From assembly GCF_011682065.1 (NCBI RefSeq), contig NZ_VUYU01000032.1, positions 1-64,000 on the forward strand: a DNA stretch of 64,000 bases, written 5' to 3'. Position 1 is the first letter of the stretch. Every line of letters starts with the position of its first letter. The notes below the pieces were generated by a model that saw nothing but the letters and a program-made list of their open reading frames with translations, searched no databases and had not been told where the DNA came from. The position numbers and the translations under genes were made by a program. The stretch is from Massilia rubra. GTDB lineage: Bacteria; Pseudomonadota; Gammaproteobacteria; Burkholderiales; Burkholderiaceae_D. This document shows, in pieces, positions 25,510 through 36,059 of the stretch.

Positions 25510-27225
25510 TTACACGGCGCGCCGACCGGCCGCCGCGCGCGCCGCCGGCGACAGCCCGCGCGCACCCACCGCCCGCATCCGGCTGGCCGCCGCGCGCCGC
25601 TCGGCCGGTTCGCGGTAAGCGGCGTCCGGGTCGCCGTGCAGCCCGGCGTGGGCGCCCGATCCCGTTTCGTCGTCGCCATCGGTATCGATCTGGAACACCG
25701 ATACCGCCTGCGACAGGTTGACCGTCTGCTCGTGCAGGCTTTCGGCCGCCGCTGCGGCCTGCTCGACCAGCGCCGCGTTCTGCTGGGTCATGGCATCCAT
25801 CTGGCCGACCGCCATATTCACTTCGGCGATGCCGTCGGCCTGCTCGGAACTGGCCAGGCTGATGCGCTCGATGATCTCGTTGACTTGCCTGACCGAGGCC
25901 ACGATCTCGCCCATGCTGCTGCCCGCTTCGTTGACCGAGGCGCCGCCGCCGTCGATGATGGCGACCGAGGCGGCGATCAGGACCTTGATTTCCTTGGCCG
26001 CCGCCGCCGAGCGCTGCGCCAGGGTGCGTACTTCGGACGCCACGACCGCGAAACCGCGCCCCTGTTCGCCGGCGCGCGCCGCTTCCACCGCCGCGTTCAA
26101 CGCCAATATATTGGTCTGGAACGAAATGGCGTCGATCACGCCGATGATGTCGACCATCTTGGCCGAGCTGGCCTTGATCTGGGCCATGCTCGACACCGCC
26201 CGGTCCACCGCTTTGCCGCCACTGGCGGCCAGGGTGGCGGCGTTGGCCGCCAGCTCGTTGGCGCGGCGCGCGTTGCTGGCGTTTTCTTTCACCGCCAGGG
26301 TCAGGGTTTCCATCGCGCTGGCGGTTTGTTCGAGCGAGCCGGCCTGCATTTCGGTGCGGTTCGACAGGTCCATGTTGCCGGTGGCGATTTCGTGCGAGGC
26401 GGTGTCGATCGAGCGCACCGAGCACAGGACCGCACGCAAGGTCTGGTTCAGGGTGCCGATGGTCTGGTCCAGCGCGCGCGAGGTGTCGGCGATTTCGTCG
26501 CGGCCGCGGTTGGGCGCGCCGACCGTCAGGCGCCCGTCCGAGAGCGCGCCCACCACCCCGGCAATGGCGCGGATGTCGGTCACCATGGCGCGCCGCACCA
26601 GCATCGTGGCCAGCAGCGACAGGCCGATCGAGAGCAGCACCAGCGCCCCCATCGCCCCCACCAGCGCGCGAAATTCTTCGCGTGCGTCGGCATAGGCGCG
26701 CTCGCCCAACTGCTTTTCCACGTTGGCCAGCTGGTCCAGGGCCGCGCTTAAGGCGACGAATTCCTTTTCCGCCTTTTGCATCGAGTTGGTGGCGATCGAC
26801 TGGTCCATCTGCGCCATTTCGATGGTCTCGAGCACGCCCTTGCGGTAGGCGCCCAGCGCCGCCGTGGAAGCGTCGATCAGTTTCTTCTCGGACGGGTGCG
26901 CCATGCGCGCCAGCGCGCCCAGCTGGGCGGCGATGGCGCCGTGCTTCTTGCCGATGTCCTTCGCGAGCGCATCGACGCGCGACTGGGCGAAGCTGCCGTT
27001 GATCCAGGCCAGCAATTGGTAGATGTTGGCGTGCGCATGCTTGGTGTCGCCGGCCACGTCGGCCGCCACTTTCTGGCGCGTGGCGTGCACCTGCACCATT
27101 TTTTCCAGTGAATCGTTCTGGCGCACCATGCCGTACCAGGCGCCGGCGGCCACCAGCATCAGCAAGATCAGTACCAGCCCGGGGGCCAGCAACAGCTTGG
27201 GCCCAATACGCAGTTTGTTCAGCAT
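25510..27225 (-). CDS. Methyl-accepting chemotaxis protein
   Basis: 571 aa. Membrane helix at about 12-32, periplasmic four-helix-bundle-type sensory region (about 33-188), second helix (about 190-212), HAMP, then the cytoplasmic signalling domain. The hairpin tip is present as [37 protein letters not shown], and [12 protein letters not shown] marks a methylation helix. It controls swimming through CheA/CheW. The Ala/Arg-rich C-terminal tail lacks a CheR pentapeptide. It lies 58 bp downstream of a secreted Cache-like protein in the same direction, probably co-transcribed. Confidence 0.95.
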   Translation of the reverse strand: MLNKLRIGPKLLLAPGLVLILLMLVAAGAWYGMVRQNDSLEKMVQVHATRQKVAADVAGDTKHAHANIYQLLAWINGSFAQSRVDALAKDIGKKHGAIAAQLGALARMAHPSEKKLIDASTAALGAYRKGVLETIEMAQMDQSIATNSMQKAEKEFVALSAALDQLANVEKQLGERAYADAREEFRALVGAMGALVLLSIGLSLLATMLVRRAMVTDIRAIAGVVGALSDGRLTVGAPNRGRDEIADTSRALDQTIGTLNQTLRAVLCSVRSIDTASHEIATGNMDLSNRTEMQAGSLEQTASAMETLTLAVKENASNARRANELAANAATLAASGGKAVDRAVSSMAQIKASSAKMVDIIGVIDAISFQTNILALNAAVEAARAGEQGRGFAVVASEVRTLAQRSAAAAKEIKVLIAASVAIIDGGGASVNEAGSSMGEIVASVRQVNEIIERISLASSEQADGIAEVNMAVGQMDAMTQQNAALVEQAAAAAESLHEQTVNLSQAVSVFQIDTDGDDETGSGAHAGLHGDPDAAYREPAERRAAASRMRAVGARGLSPAARAAAGRRAV

Positions 27226-27283
27226 GCCTTACTCCCGACAGAACGTTCAGCGAACGGCAGGCGCCGCCCGCATTCCAGACGCT

Positions 27284-27739
27284 TCAGTTTTTATAGATGC
27301 CCGCTTCCAGGATCACGTCATCGACGCGCTGGATGTAGGTGGTTTTCGGCTCGATCTTGCCATTGGTGGGGTTTTTGTACTGGTAGTCGATCCAGCCCTT
27401 GCCCTTGGACTGGCCCAGGTTGATGATGTCGCGGCGGTATTTCTTGCCGCTGGCGTCGGGCACGTCGATCAGGTCCTTGCCGACGATCGAGGGGTTGATC
27501 GGGTGCGCCAGCACGATCCCGGTTTGCAGGTCGCGCATGTCCAGATACAGTTCGCCCTGGACGAAGTCCTTGTCCTTGGCGTTGATTTTTTTCACCAATT
27601 CATCCTTGCCCTTGGCCATGATCAGCGCCGCGCCGCGCTCGACCATGGCGATGGCATCCTTGTCGGTGGGGCCGGTGGCGCAGGCCTGGCCGGCAGTGAA
27701 GGCGAGGCACACGGCGGCGGCACTCATCAGTAGTTTCAT
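27284..27739 (-). CDS. Secreted single-Cache-like protein, copy A
   Basis: 151 aa with signal peptide KLLMSAAAVCLAFTAGQACA. The mature part (MVERGAALI, GIVLAHPINPSIVGKDLIDVPD, GKGWIDYQYKNP) resembles the soluble sCache_2/Cache fold found in sensory receptors. It has no membrane anchor or signalling domain. A paralogue of identical length is at 29637. Being co-directional with the chemoreceptor 58 bp downstream, it may be a periplasmic ligand-binding partner of that receptor; this is an inference. Confidence 0.8.
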   Translation of the reverse strand: MKLLMSAAAVCLAFTAGQACATGPTDKDAIAMVERGAALIMAKGKDELVKKINAKDKDFVQGELYLDMRDLQTGIVLAHPINPSIVGKDLIDVPDASGKKYRRDIINLGQSKGKGWIDYQYKNPTNGKIEPKTTYIQRVDDVILEAGIYKN

Positions 27740-28018
27740 ACATATCCTTTCGGGAACGCGGGGCGATTGTTGCTTGGGTACATTGCGTAATTTATGCCGT
27801 CCCTCATGGCGTCGATTGCGCCATGTCAAAGTCGGGGTAAAGGATGCGTACACGCCACACTCGGCCGCGCCGCCAGCGCCCCCGCCGCAGAGACGATCTC
27901 TCATCTTGATCTACGACAATTTAATTCCAAAATGCAAGCATATGATGGCTTCCTGCCTGCCATTCCTTTTGGGAAAGTGCTGATGGCATTCCCTTCCGAC
28001 TTTCTCTGGAGCTCCGCC

Positions 28019-29410
28019 GTGACCGATTCCCCGCTACCCACATTCAAGCCCTACACGCGCCAGTCGATCGCCCAGGCGCGCCAGTGGCAATTCATGTCGC
28101 CCGAGCTGCAAGAGGCGGTGCAAGTGGTGGCGCGCGTGCTGCCGTTTCGCACCAATGAATACGTGATGGACCAACTGATCGACTGGAGCAATATTCCAGA
28201 CGATCCGATCTACCGCCTTGTGTTTCCGCACCGCGACATGCTGCAGCCCCAGGAGTACGCCCGGCTGCGCGAGCTGGTGCTGTTCAAGAAGGATGAGGCG
28301 GCCATCAACCGGCTGGTGCACGCGATCCGCATGCGCATGAATCCGCATCCGGCCGGCCAGATGACCCATAACGTACCGCGCGTCAACGACGCTCCCTTGC
28401 GCGGCCTCCAGCACAAGTACAAGGAAACGGTGTTGTTTTTCCCCAGCGCGGGCCAGACCTGCCACGCCTACTGCACCTTTTGCTTCCGCTGGCCGCAGTT
28501 CGTCGGCATGGACGACATGAAGTTCGATGCGCGCGAAACGTCCGAACTGGTGGCCTACCTGGCAAGCCAGCCGCAGGTCACCGACGTGCTCATCACCGGG
28601 GGCGACCCGATGGTCATGAATACCCGTTCGCTGGCCGTGTTCCTCGAATCGCTGCTGGTGCCCGAGCTGGCGCATATCCAGAACATCCGCATCGGCACCA
28701 AGGCGGTGGCCTACTGGCCGCAGCGTTTCGTCAGCGACCGCGATGCCGACGACCTGATGCGCCTGTTCGAAAAAGTGGTCGCCGCCGGCAAGAATCTGGC
28801 CATCATGGGCCACTACAGCCACGCGGTCGAACTGCGCAACGAGACGGCGCAAAAGGCGGTCAAGCGCATTGTGTCGACCGGCGCCACCCTGCGCATGCAA
28901 GGTCCGCTGATCCGCCATATCAACGACAACCCCGCCAGCTGGGCCGAGCTGTGGACCACCGGCGTGCGCCTGGGCGCGATTCCGTACTATATGTTCGTCG
29001 AGCGCGATACCGGGCCGAGCGAGTATTTTGCGCTGCCGCTGGCGCGCGCCCACGACATCTTCCAGGCGGCGTTCCAGATGGTGTCGGGGCTCTCGCGCAC
29101 GGTGCGCGGGCCGTCCATGAGCGCATTCCCCGGCAAGATCGTGATCGATGGCGTGGTCACCATCAATGGCGAGAAACTGTTCGCGTTGCAATTTTTGCAG
29201 GCCCGCAATCCCGACTGGGTGCGCAAACCTTTCTTCGCTAAATACGATGACAAGGCGACCTGGATGGATCACCTGGTGCCCGCTTTTGGCAAGAGCAAGT
29301 TCTTCTTCGAAAGCGAGGACGATCGCGCCGCGCCGCCGCCGGCGCCGGCCGGCAAGGTGATTCCGATCACGTCGACGCGGCGCACCGACGCCGGTCGTTG
29401 CAGCCAGTAA
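28019..29410 (+). CDS. KamA-family radical SAM protein (lysine 2,3-aminomutase-like)
   Basis: About 463 aa. Radical SAM [4Fe-4S] motif CHAYCTFC (C148, C152, C155), the preceding ETVLFFPSAGQT and following FRWPQF, and ITGGDPMVM are typical of lysine/glutamate 2,3-aminomutase-like enzymes; the exact amino acid shifted cannot be assigned. GTG 28019 has GGAG seven bases upstream; ATG 27983 with GGGA is an in-frame alternative adding 12 residues. It lies between the two Cache-like genes, which point the opposite way. Confidence 0.85.
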   Translation: MTDSPLPTFKPYTRQSIAQARQWQFMSPELQEAVQVVARVLPFRTNEYVMDQLIDWSNIPDDPIYRLVFPHRDMLQPQEYARLRELVLFKKDEAAINRLVHAIRMRMNPHPAGQMTHNVPRVNDAPLRGLQHKYKETVLFFPSAGQTCHAYCTFCFRWPQFVGMDDMKFDARETSELVAYLASQPQVTDVLITGGDPMVMNTRSLAVFLESLLVPELAHIQNIRIGTKAVAYWPQRFVSDRDADDLMRLFEKVVAAGKNLAIMGHYSHAVELRNETAQKAVKRIVSTGATLRMQGPLIRHINDNPASWAELWTTGVRLGAIPYYMFVERDTGPSEYFALPLARAHDIFQAAFQMVSGLSRTVRGPSMSAFPGKIVIDGVVTINGEKLFALQFLQARNPDWVRKPFFAKYDDKATWMDHLVPAFGKSKFFFESEDDRAAPPPAPAGKVIPITSTRRTDAGRCSQ

Positions 29411-29636
29411 ACGCACGCCAACGCCGCCGCCATGGGGGCGGCTGCACGGCGTACGAGGCGAGTTGGAGAGGGGTTTTTCCGGCTATGGCGCGACACCCGG
29501 TCAAGCGGGCGGATCGCCGCCACCGCTGCCGCCAGTTGCGGCGGCAAGAAACCAGGGTGTCGTATGAGCCCGGCTTGCCGGCATCGGGCCGGACACGGCG
29601 CCGTGGCGCGCGCGTCCTGCGATCGCTGTCTTGTGA
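29411..29636. other. Intergenic region after the KamA-like gene
   Basis: 226 bp between convergent genes. It has a GC-rich hairpin (gccgccaccgctgcc/gttgcggcggc, about 29517-29544) without a T run, possibly a transcript end. No gene seen. Confidence 0.4.
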
Positions 29637-30092
29637 TTACTTCTTGTAGATGCCGGCTTGCAGGATGACGTCGTCGACGCGCATCAGATAGGTCGTCTTC
29701 GGCTCGATCTTGCCGGAGGCGGGGTTCTTGTAGGTGTAGTCGATCCAGCCCTTGCCTTGCTTGGCCACCATGTCGACGCCCTGGCGCCGGAAGGGCTTGC
29801 CGTTGGTGTCGGGCACGTCGATCAAGTCCTTGCCCACCAGCGCCGGGTTCATCGGGTGCGCCAGGATCACGCCCGTCTTGGCATCGGACATATACAGATA
29901 GATCGCGCTTTGCACAAACAAGGGGTCCTTGGCGTTGATGCGCTTGATCATCTCGGCCTTGCCATCCGACTTGACCAGGGCGGCGCCTTTCTCGACCAGG
30001 GCGATGGCATCTTTTTCGGCCGGTTCGGCAGCGCAGGCATGACCTGCCGCAATGGCCAGGCCCAAGGTGGCAACGGTGAACAGCATTTTCAT
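29637..30092 (-). CDS. Secreted single-Cache-like protein, copy B
   Basis: 151 aa, same length as copy A at 27284 and closely similar throughout (for example GVILAHPMNPALVGKDLIDVPDT and KGWIDYTYKNPASGKIEPKTTY). The signal peptide is KMLFTVATLGLAIAAGHACA. The pair probably arose by duplication, with the KamA-like gene now between them. Soluble periplasmic sensor or binding role inferred from fold only. Confidence 0.8.
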   Translation of the reverse strand: MKMLFTVATLGLAIAAGHACAAEPAEKDAIALVEKGAALVKSDGKAEMIKRINAKDPLFVQSAIYLYMSDAKTGVILAHPMNPALVGKDLIDVPDTNGKPFRRQGVDMVAKQGKGWIDYTYKNPASGKIEPKTTYLMRVDDVILQAGIYKK

Positions 30093-30400
30093 GGCGACTT
30101 CCTTGTATAAAAATTCATTGGGTAAATGTTGCTTCGACGCATTTCCAATGTACGCCCGCGTGCGCGACGCAAGTTGCGCTACCTCAAGCACTTGCCAGTC
30201 GTCGGGCCGGTGCGGCCGCACTGCAACACTAGCTATGTCTATGGAGGATTGATGCTCTGTGGGAAGTTTTTTGGGCTCAGTTGACGCACCACAATCTGGC
30301 CCTGGCGCAGGCTTTTACTATTAATTCCTGTCGGCAATTTTGTAGGTAAGAATCTTTGACGGCGACCCAGCATCCTTTTCACCGTTTACCGGAGTCCGCA
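30093..30400. other. Divergent intergenic region (308 bp)
   Basis: Separates the Cache-like copy B from the MFS gene. I see AT-rich stretches near both starts and a TTGACG at 30281-30286 without a well-spaced -10. No repeat, RNA or small gene can be supported. Confidence 0.4.
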
Positions 30401-31780
30401 ATGCGCACTGACATCATCCACAGCACATTCCTGCGCGCCACGGACGCGCACGCGTGCCCGGCCGACAACCCGGCGCCGGACGTGGCGCGTGCTGCCAGCG
30501 GCGCACCGAAAAGCGCGTGGCAACCGCGCGCTGCCCTGTTTTTCACCGTGTTCCTGCCGTTCGCGCTCGGTCAATACATGCATGCGCTGCTGCGCAACGT
30601 GAATGCGGTGCTGGTGCCGGACCTGGTCGCGTCCCTGTCGCTCAATCCCGGCCAGCTGGGCCTGCTCACCAGCACCTTCTTCTTTTCCGTGGTCCTGGCC
30701 CAGCTCCCCACCGCCTATGCCCTTGAGCGCCACGGCCCCCACAAGGTGCAACTGGCGATGCTGCTGCTGGCGGCCTTGGGCGCCCTGATGTTTTCTTACG
30801 GAGAAACCCTGACCCAGCTGGTGTTGGCCCGTGCCGTGATCGGCTTTGGCGTCGGCGGCACCATGATGGTGGCTGTGAAGGCCATCTCGGCCGGGGTGGT
30901 GGCAGAACGCCTGCCATCGTCGGTCGGCTTCCTGATCGCCTTCGGCGGCCTGGGCTCGGCGTCCGCCACCCTGCCGCTGCGCCGCGTGCTTGAAGTGACC
31001 GACTGGCGCGGCCTGTTCATCGGGCTGGCCGCGCTGACCGCCGCGATCGCCCTGTTCGCCTGGCTGGTCAGGCCGCGCCAGGGCGGCGCCCCGGCGACCA
31101 AGGCGCCGAGCGCGCGCGCGCTGCTCGAGGTGTGGCGCAACCGCGCCTTTCGCAAGACCATCATGCTGGTGCTCTTGTCGCATACCATTTATTGGGGCAT
31201 ACAGGGACTGTGGATCGGCCGCTGGCTGTCCGACGTCGCCCGTTTTTCCGAGGGCACCGTGGCTTACCTGTTATACCTGAGCATGGCCGCCGTCATCTTC
31301 GGCGCCATTGCGGTAGGGATGATTACCGAATGGGCCAAGCGGCGCGGGATCGCCCCGCTCGACGTGGCCGCGATCGGGGTGGCCGGCTTCGTGCTGGTGC
31401 AGTGCGCGATCGTGCTGAACCATGCGCCGACGTTCCCGCAACTGGCCGTGTTGTTCACGCTGGTGGGCACCATCACCGGCATCGAATACACGATCGTGCA
31501 GCAAAGCCTGCCGCGCGAGCTGGCCGGCCCGGCCTCGTCCTGCCTGAACATGCTGATCTTCATCGGCGCCTTCCTGGTGCAGGCCGGCTTCGGCCAGCTG
31601 ATCGGCTTGTGGGCGCCGGACGCGCTCGGCCACTATCCGGCCATCGCCTACCGGGTCGGGTTCGGCGTGCTGGTGCTGGTGCAACTGCCGGGCCTGGTGA
31701 TGTACGCGCTGGGGCGGCGCTCGGCCAGCCGCATGGCGCCGCTCCTGGTTGCCGAAGAGGATTTCGCCAAGCCCGCCTGA
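30401..31780 (+). CDS. MFS transporter, CynX/NimT-like
   Basis: 459 aa with about twelve membrane helices. ALGQYMHALLRNVNAVLVPDL starts the first helix, and AYALERHGPHKVQ holds the cytoplasmic loop between helices 2 and 3. An N-terminal extension of about 50 residues precedes the first helix. GGAG six bases before the ATG sets the start. The family moves small organic anions and drugs; the substrate here is unknown. Single gene; the sorbosone dehydrogenase-like gene follows after about 95 bp. Confidence 0.88.
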   Translation: MRTDIIHSTFLRATDAHACPADNPAPDVARAASGAPKSAWQPRAALFFTVFLPFALGQYMHALLRNVNAVLVPDLVASLSLNPGQLGLLTSTFFFSVVLAQLPTAYALERHGPHKVQLAMLLLAALGALMFSYGETLTQLVLARAVIGFGVGGTMMVAVKAISAGVVAERLPSSVGFLIAFGGLGSASATLPLRRVLEVTDWRGLFIGLAALTAAIALFAWLVRPRQGGAPATKAPSARALLEVWRNRAFRKTIMLVLLSHTIYWGIQGLWIGRWLSDVARFSEGTVAYLLYLSMAAVIFGAIAVGMITEWAKRRGIAPLDVAAIGVAGFVLVQCAIVLNHAPTFPQLAVLFTLVGTITGIEYTIVQQSLPRELAGPASSCLNMLIFIGAFLVQAGFGQLIGLWAPDALGHYPAIAYRVGFGVLVLVQLPGLVMYALGRRSASRMAPLLVAEEDFAKPA

Positions 31781-31876
31781 GCGGCGCGTGCGCGCTGGCC
31801 TAACGGGCGAGCGGGATTGGACGATTCGACTAAAATCGCCGGGACCGCTTCCCGTCCAATCCAAGGAGATTTTCCC

Positions 31877-33220
31877 ATGCGCGACCATCCGTCCGTTCGC
31901 CTGCTCGCAGGCTGCATGCTGCTGGGCCTTGCGGCCTGCGGCGAAAAGTCCACCTTGCCGGCCAGCGCCGATGTCGGCCCGGCCCCGCTCATTCCCGCGC
32001 CGAACAAGACCCTCATCCCGACTGTCAATATCGCGCCCGCCAAAAGCTGGCCGGCGGGCGTGACCCCGCGCGCCGCGACCGGCATGGCCGTCAAGGCCCT
32101 GGCCAGCGGGCTGGACCATCCGCGCTGGCTGTACGTGCTGCCCAATGGCGACGTGCTGGTGGCCGAGACCAATGCCCCGCCCAAGCCCGAAGATGGCAAG
32201 GGCATCAAGGGCTTCGTGATGAAAAAGGTGATGGCCAAGGCCGGCGCCGGCGTGCCCAGCGCCAACCGCATCACCCTGCTGCGCGACCTTGATGGCGACG
32301 GCGTGGCCGAAGTGCGTACCGAATTCCTCAAGGGCCTCAATTCGCCATTCGGCATGGCGCTGGTCGGCGACGTGCTGTACATCGCCAATGCCGACGCCAT
32401 CGTGAAGTTCCCGTATCGCAGCGGCGAAACGGCGATCGGCGCCGCGCCCGAGACGGTGGCCGCCTTGCCGGGCGGGCCGATCAACCACCACTGGACCAAG
32501 AACATCATCGCCAGCAAGGATGGCGGCAAGCTGTACGCGACGGTCGGGTCGAACAGCAATGTGGCCGAAAATGGCATGGAGAACGAGGTCAACCGCGCCG
32601 CGATCCTCGAAGTCGACCTGGCCAGCAAGGCCACGCGCCTGTTCGCCTCGGGCCTGCGCAATCCGAACGGCATGGGCTGGCAGCCGCAGAGCGGCGTTTT
32701 GTGGACGGTGGTCAATGAACGAGACGAGCTGGGCAGCGATCTGGTGCCCGATTACCTGACCTCGGTGAAGGAGGGCGGCTTTTACGGCTGGCCGTACAGC
32801 TATTACGGCAAGCATGTCGACGAGCGGGTCAAGCCGCCCAAGCCGGAGCTGGTGGCCAAGGCGATCGCGCCCGACTACGCGCTGGGCAGCCATGTGGCGC
32901 CGCTGGGCATGGTGTTCTATGAGGGGAGCCTGTTCCCGGCGCAGTACGCGGGCGGCGCGTTCATCGGCCAGCACGGTTCGTGGAATCGCGAGCCGCTGAG
33001 CGGGTATAACGTGGTGTTCGTACCGTTTGAAAAGGGTATGCCGAAAGGCAAACCGATCGAGATCCTGACCGGGTTTGTGAACCAGGCGGGCGACGCCTAC
33101 GGGCGCCCGGTTGGGGTGGCGGTCGACAAGGCCGGTGCGCTGCTGGTGGCCGACGATGTGGGTAATGTGATTTGGCGGGTGACGCCGGCGGTGGCGAGCG
33201 CGCCGGTCGCGGCCAACTAG
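31877..33220 (+). CDS. PQQ-type sorbosone dehydrogenase-like lipoprotein
   Basis: 447 aa. Lipobox LGLAACGEK gives an outer- or inner-membrane lipoprotein. The rest is a six-bladed beta-propeller of the GDH/L-sorbosone dehydrogenase type: [50 protein letters not shown] and [12 protein letters not shown]. Such proteins oxidise sugars or aldoses with PQQ in some members; cofactor use here is unproven. AAGGAG lies eight bases before the ATG. Its TAG overlaps the stop of the convergent small membrane gene (CTAG, 33217-33220). Confidence 0.88.
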   Translation: MRDHPSVRLLAGCMLLGLAACGEKSTLPASADVGPAPLIPAPNKTLIPTVNIAPAKSWPAGVTPRAATGMAVKALASGLDHPRWLYVLPNGDVLVAETNAPPKPEDGKGIKGFVMKKVMAKAGAGVPSANRITLLRDLDGDGVAEVRTEFLKGLNSPFGMALVGDVLYIANADAIVKFPYRSGETAIGAAPETVAALPGGPINHHWTKNIIASKDGGKLYATVGSNSNVAENGMENEVNRAAILEVDLASKATRLFASGLRNPNGMGWQPQSGVLWTVVNERDELGSDLVPDYLTSVKEGGFYGWPYSYYGKHVDERVKPPKPELVAKAIAPDYALGSHVAPLGMVFYEGSLFPAQYAGGAFIGQHGSWNREPLSGYNVVFVPFEKGMPKGKPIEILTGFVNQAGDAYGRPVGVAVDKAGALLVADDVGNVIWRVTPAVASAPVAAN

Positions 33221-33552
33221 CCGCAACCATCGAGCATCAAGGCCGGCAGGCTGGTCCAGGCCACGCCGGCGACGGCCAGCACCGCACTGCCGGCGCTGGC
33301 CCAGTCCGACAAGCGCGTCGCCTCCGACGCCTTGGCCAGCACATGGCGCGCGCGCCACGCCAGCCACAGGCACAGCCCCAGCGCCAGCACCGACACCAGT
33401 CCCACCACCGACCGTCGCGGCGCTTCGCCATCGATCAGCCCCGGCGCGCACAGCGCCGCCACCCACACATAGCAAAAGAAAAAATGCAGCGCCCACACCA
33501 GCAGCGGCGCGCAGGCGTGCAGCAGTTTGCTCAATAGACGTTCGCGCATCAT
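33217..33552 (-). CDS. Small membrane protein of the oxidase operon
   Basis: 111 aa with three predicted helices ([48 protein letters not shown]). I do not recognise the family. The start codon overlaps the stop of the fused oxidase subunit by one base (TGATG), so it is the last gene of that operon and may be an assembly or small structural subunit. Similar short proteins occur at the ends of caa3-type clusters. Confidence 0.65.
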   Translation of the reverse strand: MMRERLLSKLLHACAPLLVWALHFFFCYVWVAALCAPGLIDGEAPRRSVVGLVSVLALGLCLWLAWRARHVLAKASEATRLSDWASAGSAVLAVAGVAWTSLPALMLDGCG

Positions 33553-36059
33553 CAGTTCATCACCCATGGCACCAGGTGGATCGCCGCTGCGGCGGCGATG
33601 CCCTGCAGGCTGGTGTAATGCCACATCAGCGCCGTGTTATCCAGGGTCGCCCGGCTGGCGCTGGTAAGAATCCCGCGCCACGCGCGCACACATAAATACA
33701 GCGCCGCCAGCACCAGCGTGATCACATGCAGCCCCTGGTAGGCGAGCAGGGTCGCCACCGTCGCGCTCCAGGCCTGCGCGGTCGGCTCCAGCCCCGCCAG
33801 GCGCTGCCCGTTGAAGTCGCACGCAAACGCGGCCAGCATGCACGCCAGCGCCGCCAGCACCAGCGGCGCCAGGCGACGCCGCTCCAGCGCGCGGCCGGCC
33901 AGCCAGACCAGCGCCGAACTGGCGATCAGCAGGGCGCAGGATAGCAGCGGCCACAAAGGCGCGGCCAGCGCGGCCTGTGGCGGCGGGCACACGGTCAGGC
34001 GCATCGAAATATGAATGTAGGCGAACACGAAGGACGCGAAGATGGTCGCATCGACCACCAGCATGATCAGGGTCGCCCACCACGAATGCGAGGCCGTGCC
34101 GCGCGCGCCCACCGGCAGGGTCAGGTCCGCGCCCACCCTGGCATGCGCCAGCGGCGGCGGGCGGTCCGACTGCCACAGCCACGCCACAATGCCGACAATC
34201 GCCGCGATGCCGCAAGCCCACGCGGTCCAGGTGAGTTTGACCGTCAGCAGCAGGAAAAAGCCAGCCGTGCCGGCGGCGGCGATCAAGGGCCACCAGCTGT
34301 CGCCGGGCAGGATCATCAGGTAGCGCGGCACGGCGCCGAGCGCGCTGGTGGCGATGGTCTCGCGCCGTCCGCTGACGCTGCCCGGCAGGTAGTGCTGGCC
34401 CGCCGCCACCTCGCGCGCCAGGGTCGGCTGCTCCCACAGCGGATCGCTCGAGGTGATGCGCGCGATGCTGCGGTTGCTGTAGTCTTCCGACGGCAGCCAT
34501 TCGAGTGTGGCCGCGTTCCACGGGTTGCCGACCTCTTTGTCGGCCATGCGCAGGGTGCGCGCCAGGTCGAACAGGAACAGCAGCACTCCGAAGGCGAAGA
34601 CAAAGGCGCCCACGCTCGAGAGCATGTTCAGTCCATCCCAGCCCATTTCGCTGTTGTAGGTGTACACCCGGCGCGGCATGCCCAAGAGGCCGGTGACATG
34701 CATCGGGAAGAAGGCCACGTTAAAGCCGCCGAACATCAGGGCGAACACCCAGCGCGCCAGGCGCTCCGAGAGCTGGTTGCCGTTGATCAGCGGGATCCAG
34801 TAATACAGCGCCGCGAACACCGGAAACAGCATGCCGCCAATGAGCACGTAGTGCAGGTGGGCGACGATGAAGTAGGTGTCGTGCACCTGCCAGTCGAACG
34901 GCAGCACGGCGACCATCACGCCGGTCAGCCCGCCGAGCACAAAAATGAACATGAAGCCGAGCAGGAACAGCGCCGGCGCCGTCATGCTCACGCGCCCGCG
35001 CCACATGGTGGCGATCCAGGCGAACACCTGGATCGCGGTCGGCACCGCGACGGCCATGCTGGCGGCCGACACGAAGCTCATTTTCATCACGCCCAGGCCG
35101 GCCGTGAACATGTGGTGGGCCCACAGCGCAAAACTGAAAAAGCCCACCGCCACCAGCGCCACGATGATCGCGCGCCGTCCCACCAGCGGCACGCCGGCAA
35201 TGCTTGGGATCATGGTCGAGACCATGCCGGCGGCCGGCAGGAAGATGATGTATACCTCGGGATGGCCGAAGAACCAGAACAGGTGCTGCCACAGGATCGG
35301 GTCGCCGCCCCGGTCGGCAATGAAGAACGGCCAGTCGTAGGCGCGTTCGAGTTCGAGCAGCGCGGTGCCGGCGATGATGGCCGGGAAGGCGAACACGATC
35401 ATCACGCCGACCACCAGCATGGCCCATGCGTAGACCGGCATGCGGCCCAGGGTCATGCCGGGCGCGCGCGTGAACAGGATGCCGACGATCAGTTCGATCG
35501 CCCCGGCGATGGCCGAGATTTCGATGAAGCCGATCCCGAGCAGCCAGAAGTCGGCGTTCAGGCCGGGCGAATAGGCCTTGCCGGTCAGCGGCGGATACAT
35601 GAACCAGCCGCCGTCGGGTGCCAGTCCGACGAACAGGGTGCAGAAAAACGCCAGCCCGCCGATGGCGTAGGCCCAGAAGGCATACGCCGACAGGCGCGGG
35701 AAGGGCAGGTCGCGCGCGCCCAGCATATTGGGCAGCAGGTAGACCGCGATCGCTTCGACCACGGGAATGGCGAACAGGAACATCATCACCGTGCCGTGCA
35801 TGGTGAATACCTGGTTGTAGGTCGAGGCACTCAAAAAGGTGTTTTCGGGGATTGCCAGCTGCATGCGCATCATCAGGCCAAGTACGCCGGCCAGCAGGAA
35901 GAACAGCAGCGAGGTGCCGATGTACAGCAGGCCGATATTGGTGTTGTTGACGGTGGTCAGATAGCGCCAGCCGGTCGGCGTCTTCCACGCCGCTTGCAGG
36001 CGTTCGAATTCGCCGGGAGGGCGCGGCAGCGTGTTGGGAAGAGGTGCGGTGCTGGTCAT
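33552..36059 (-). CDS. Cytochrome c oxidase, fused subunits I and III
   Basis: 835 aa. The first about 560 residues are subunit I: MHGTVMMFLFAIPVVEA (low-spin haem ligand), GHPEVYIIFLPAAGM (CuB His with the cross-linked Tyr), ALWAHHMFTAG (CuB histidines) and VAHLHYVLIGG (haem ligands). After a linker, about 590-835 are hydrophobic helices of subunit III type. It catalyses oxygen reduction at the inner membrane with proton pumping. ATGA overlap with the subunit II gene. Confidence 0.9.
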   Translation of the reverse strand: MTSTAPLPNTLPRPPGEFERLQAAWKTPTGWRYLTTVNNTNIGLLYIGTSLLFFLLAGVLGLMMRMQLAIPENTFLSASTYNQVFTMHGTVMMFLFAIPVVEAIAVYLLPNMLGARDLPFPRLSAYAFWAYAIGGLAFFCTLFVGLAPDGGWFMYPPLTGKAYSPGLNADFWLLGIGFIEISAIAGAIELIVGILFTRAPGMTLGRMPVYAWAMLVVGVMIVFAFPAIIAGTALLELERAYDWPFFIADRGGDPILWQHLFWFFGHPEVYIIFLPAAGMVSTMIPSIAGVPLVGRRAIIVALVAVGFFSFALWAHHMFTAGLGVMKMSFVSAASMAVAVPTAIQVFAWIATMWRGRVSMTAPALFLLGFMFIFVLGGLTGVMVAVLPFDWQVHDTYFIVAHLHYVLIGGMLFPVFAALYYWIPLINGNQLSERLARWVFALMFGGFNVAFFPMHVTGLLGMPRRVYTYNSEMGWDGLNMLSSVGAFVFAFGVLLFLFDLARTLRMADKEVGNPWNAATLEWLPSEDYSNRSIARITSSDPLWEQPTLAREVAAGQHYLPGSVSGRRETIATSALGAVPRYLMILPGDSWWPLIAAAGTAGFFLLLTVKLTWTAWACGIAAIVGIVAWLWQSDRPPPLAHARVGADLTLPVGARGTASHSWWATLIMLVVDATIFASFVFAYIHISMRLTVCPPPQAALAAPLWPLLSCALLIASSALVWLAGRALERRRLAPLVLAALACMLAAFACDFNGQRLAGLEPTAQAWSATVATLLAYQGLHVITLVLAALYLCVRAWRGILTSASRATLDNTALMWHYTSLQGIAAAAAIHLVPWVMN

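Noticed and set aside
29398-29649. Short open frames after the KamA-like gene
   Set aside because: Arg/Ala-rich translations with no ribosome binding site, caused by high GC content.
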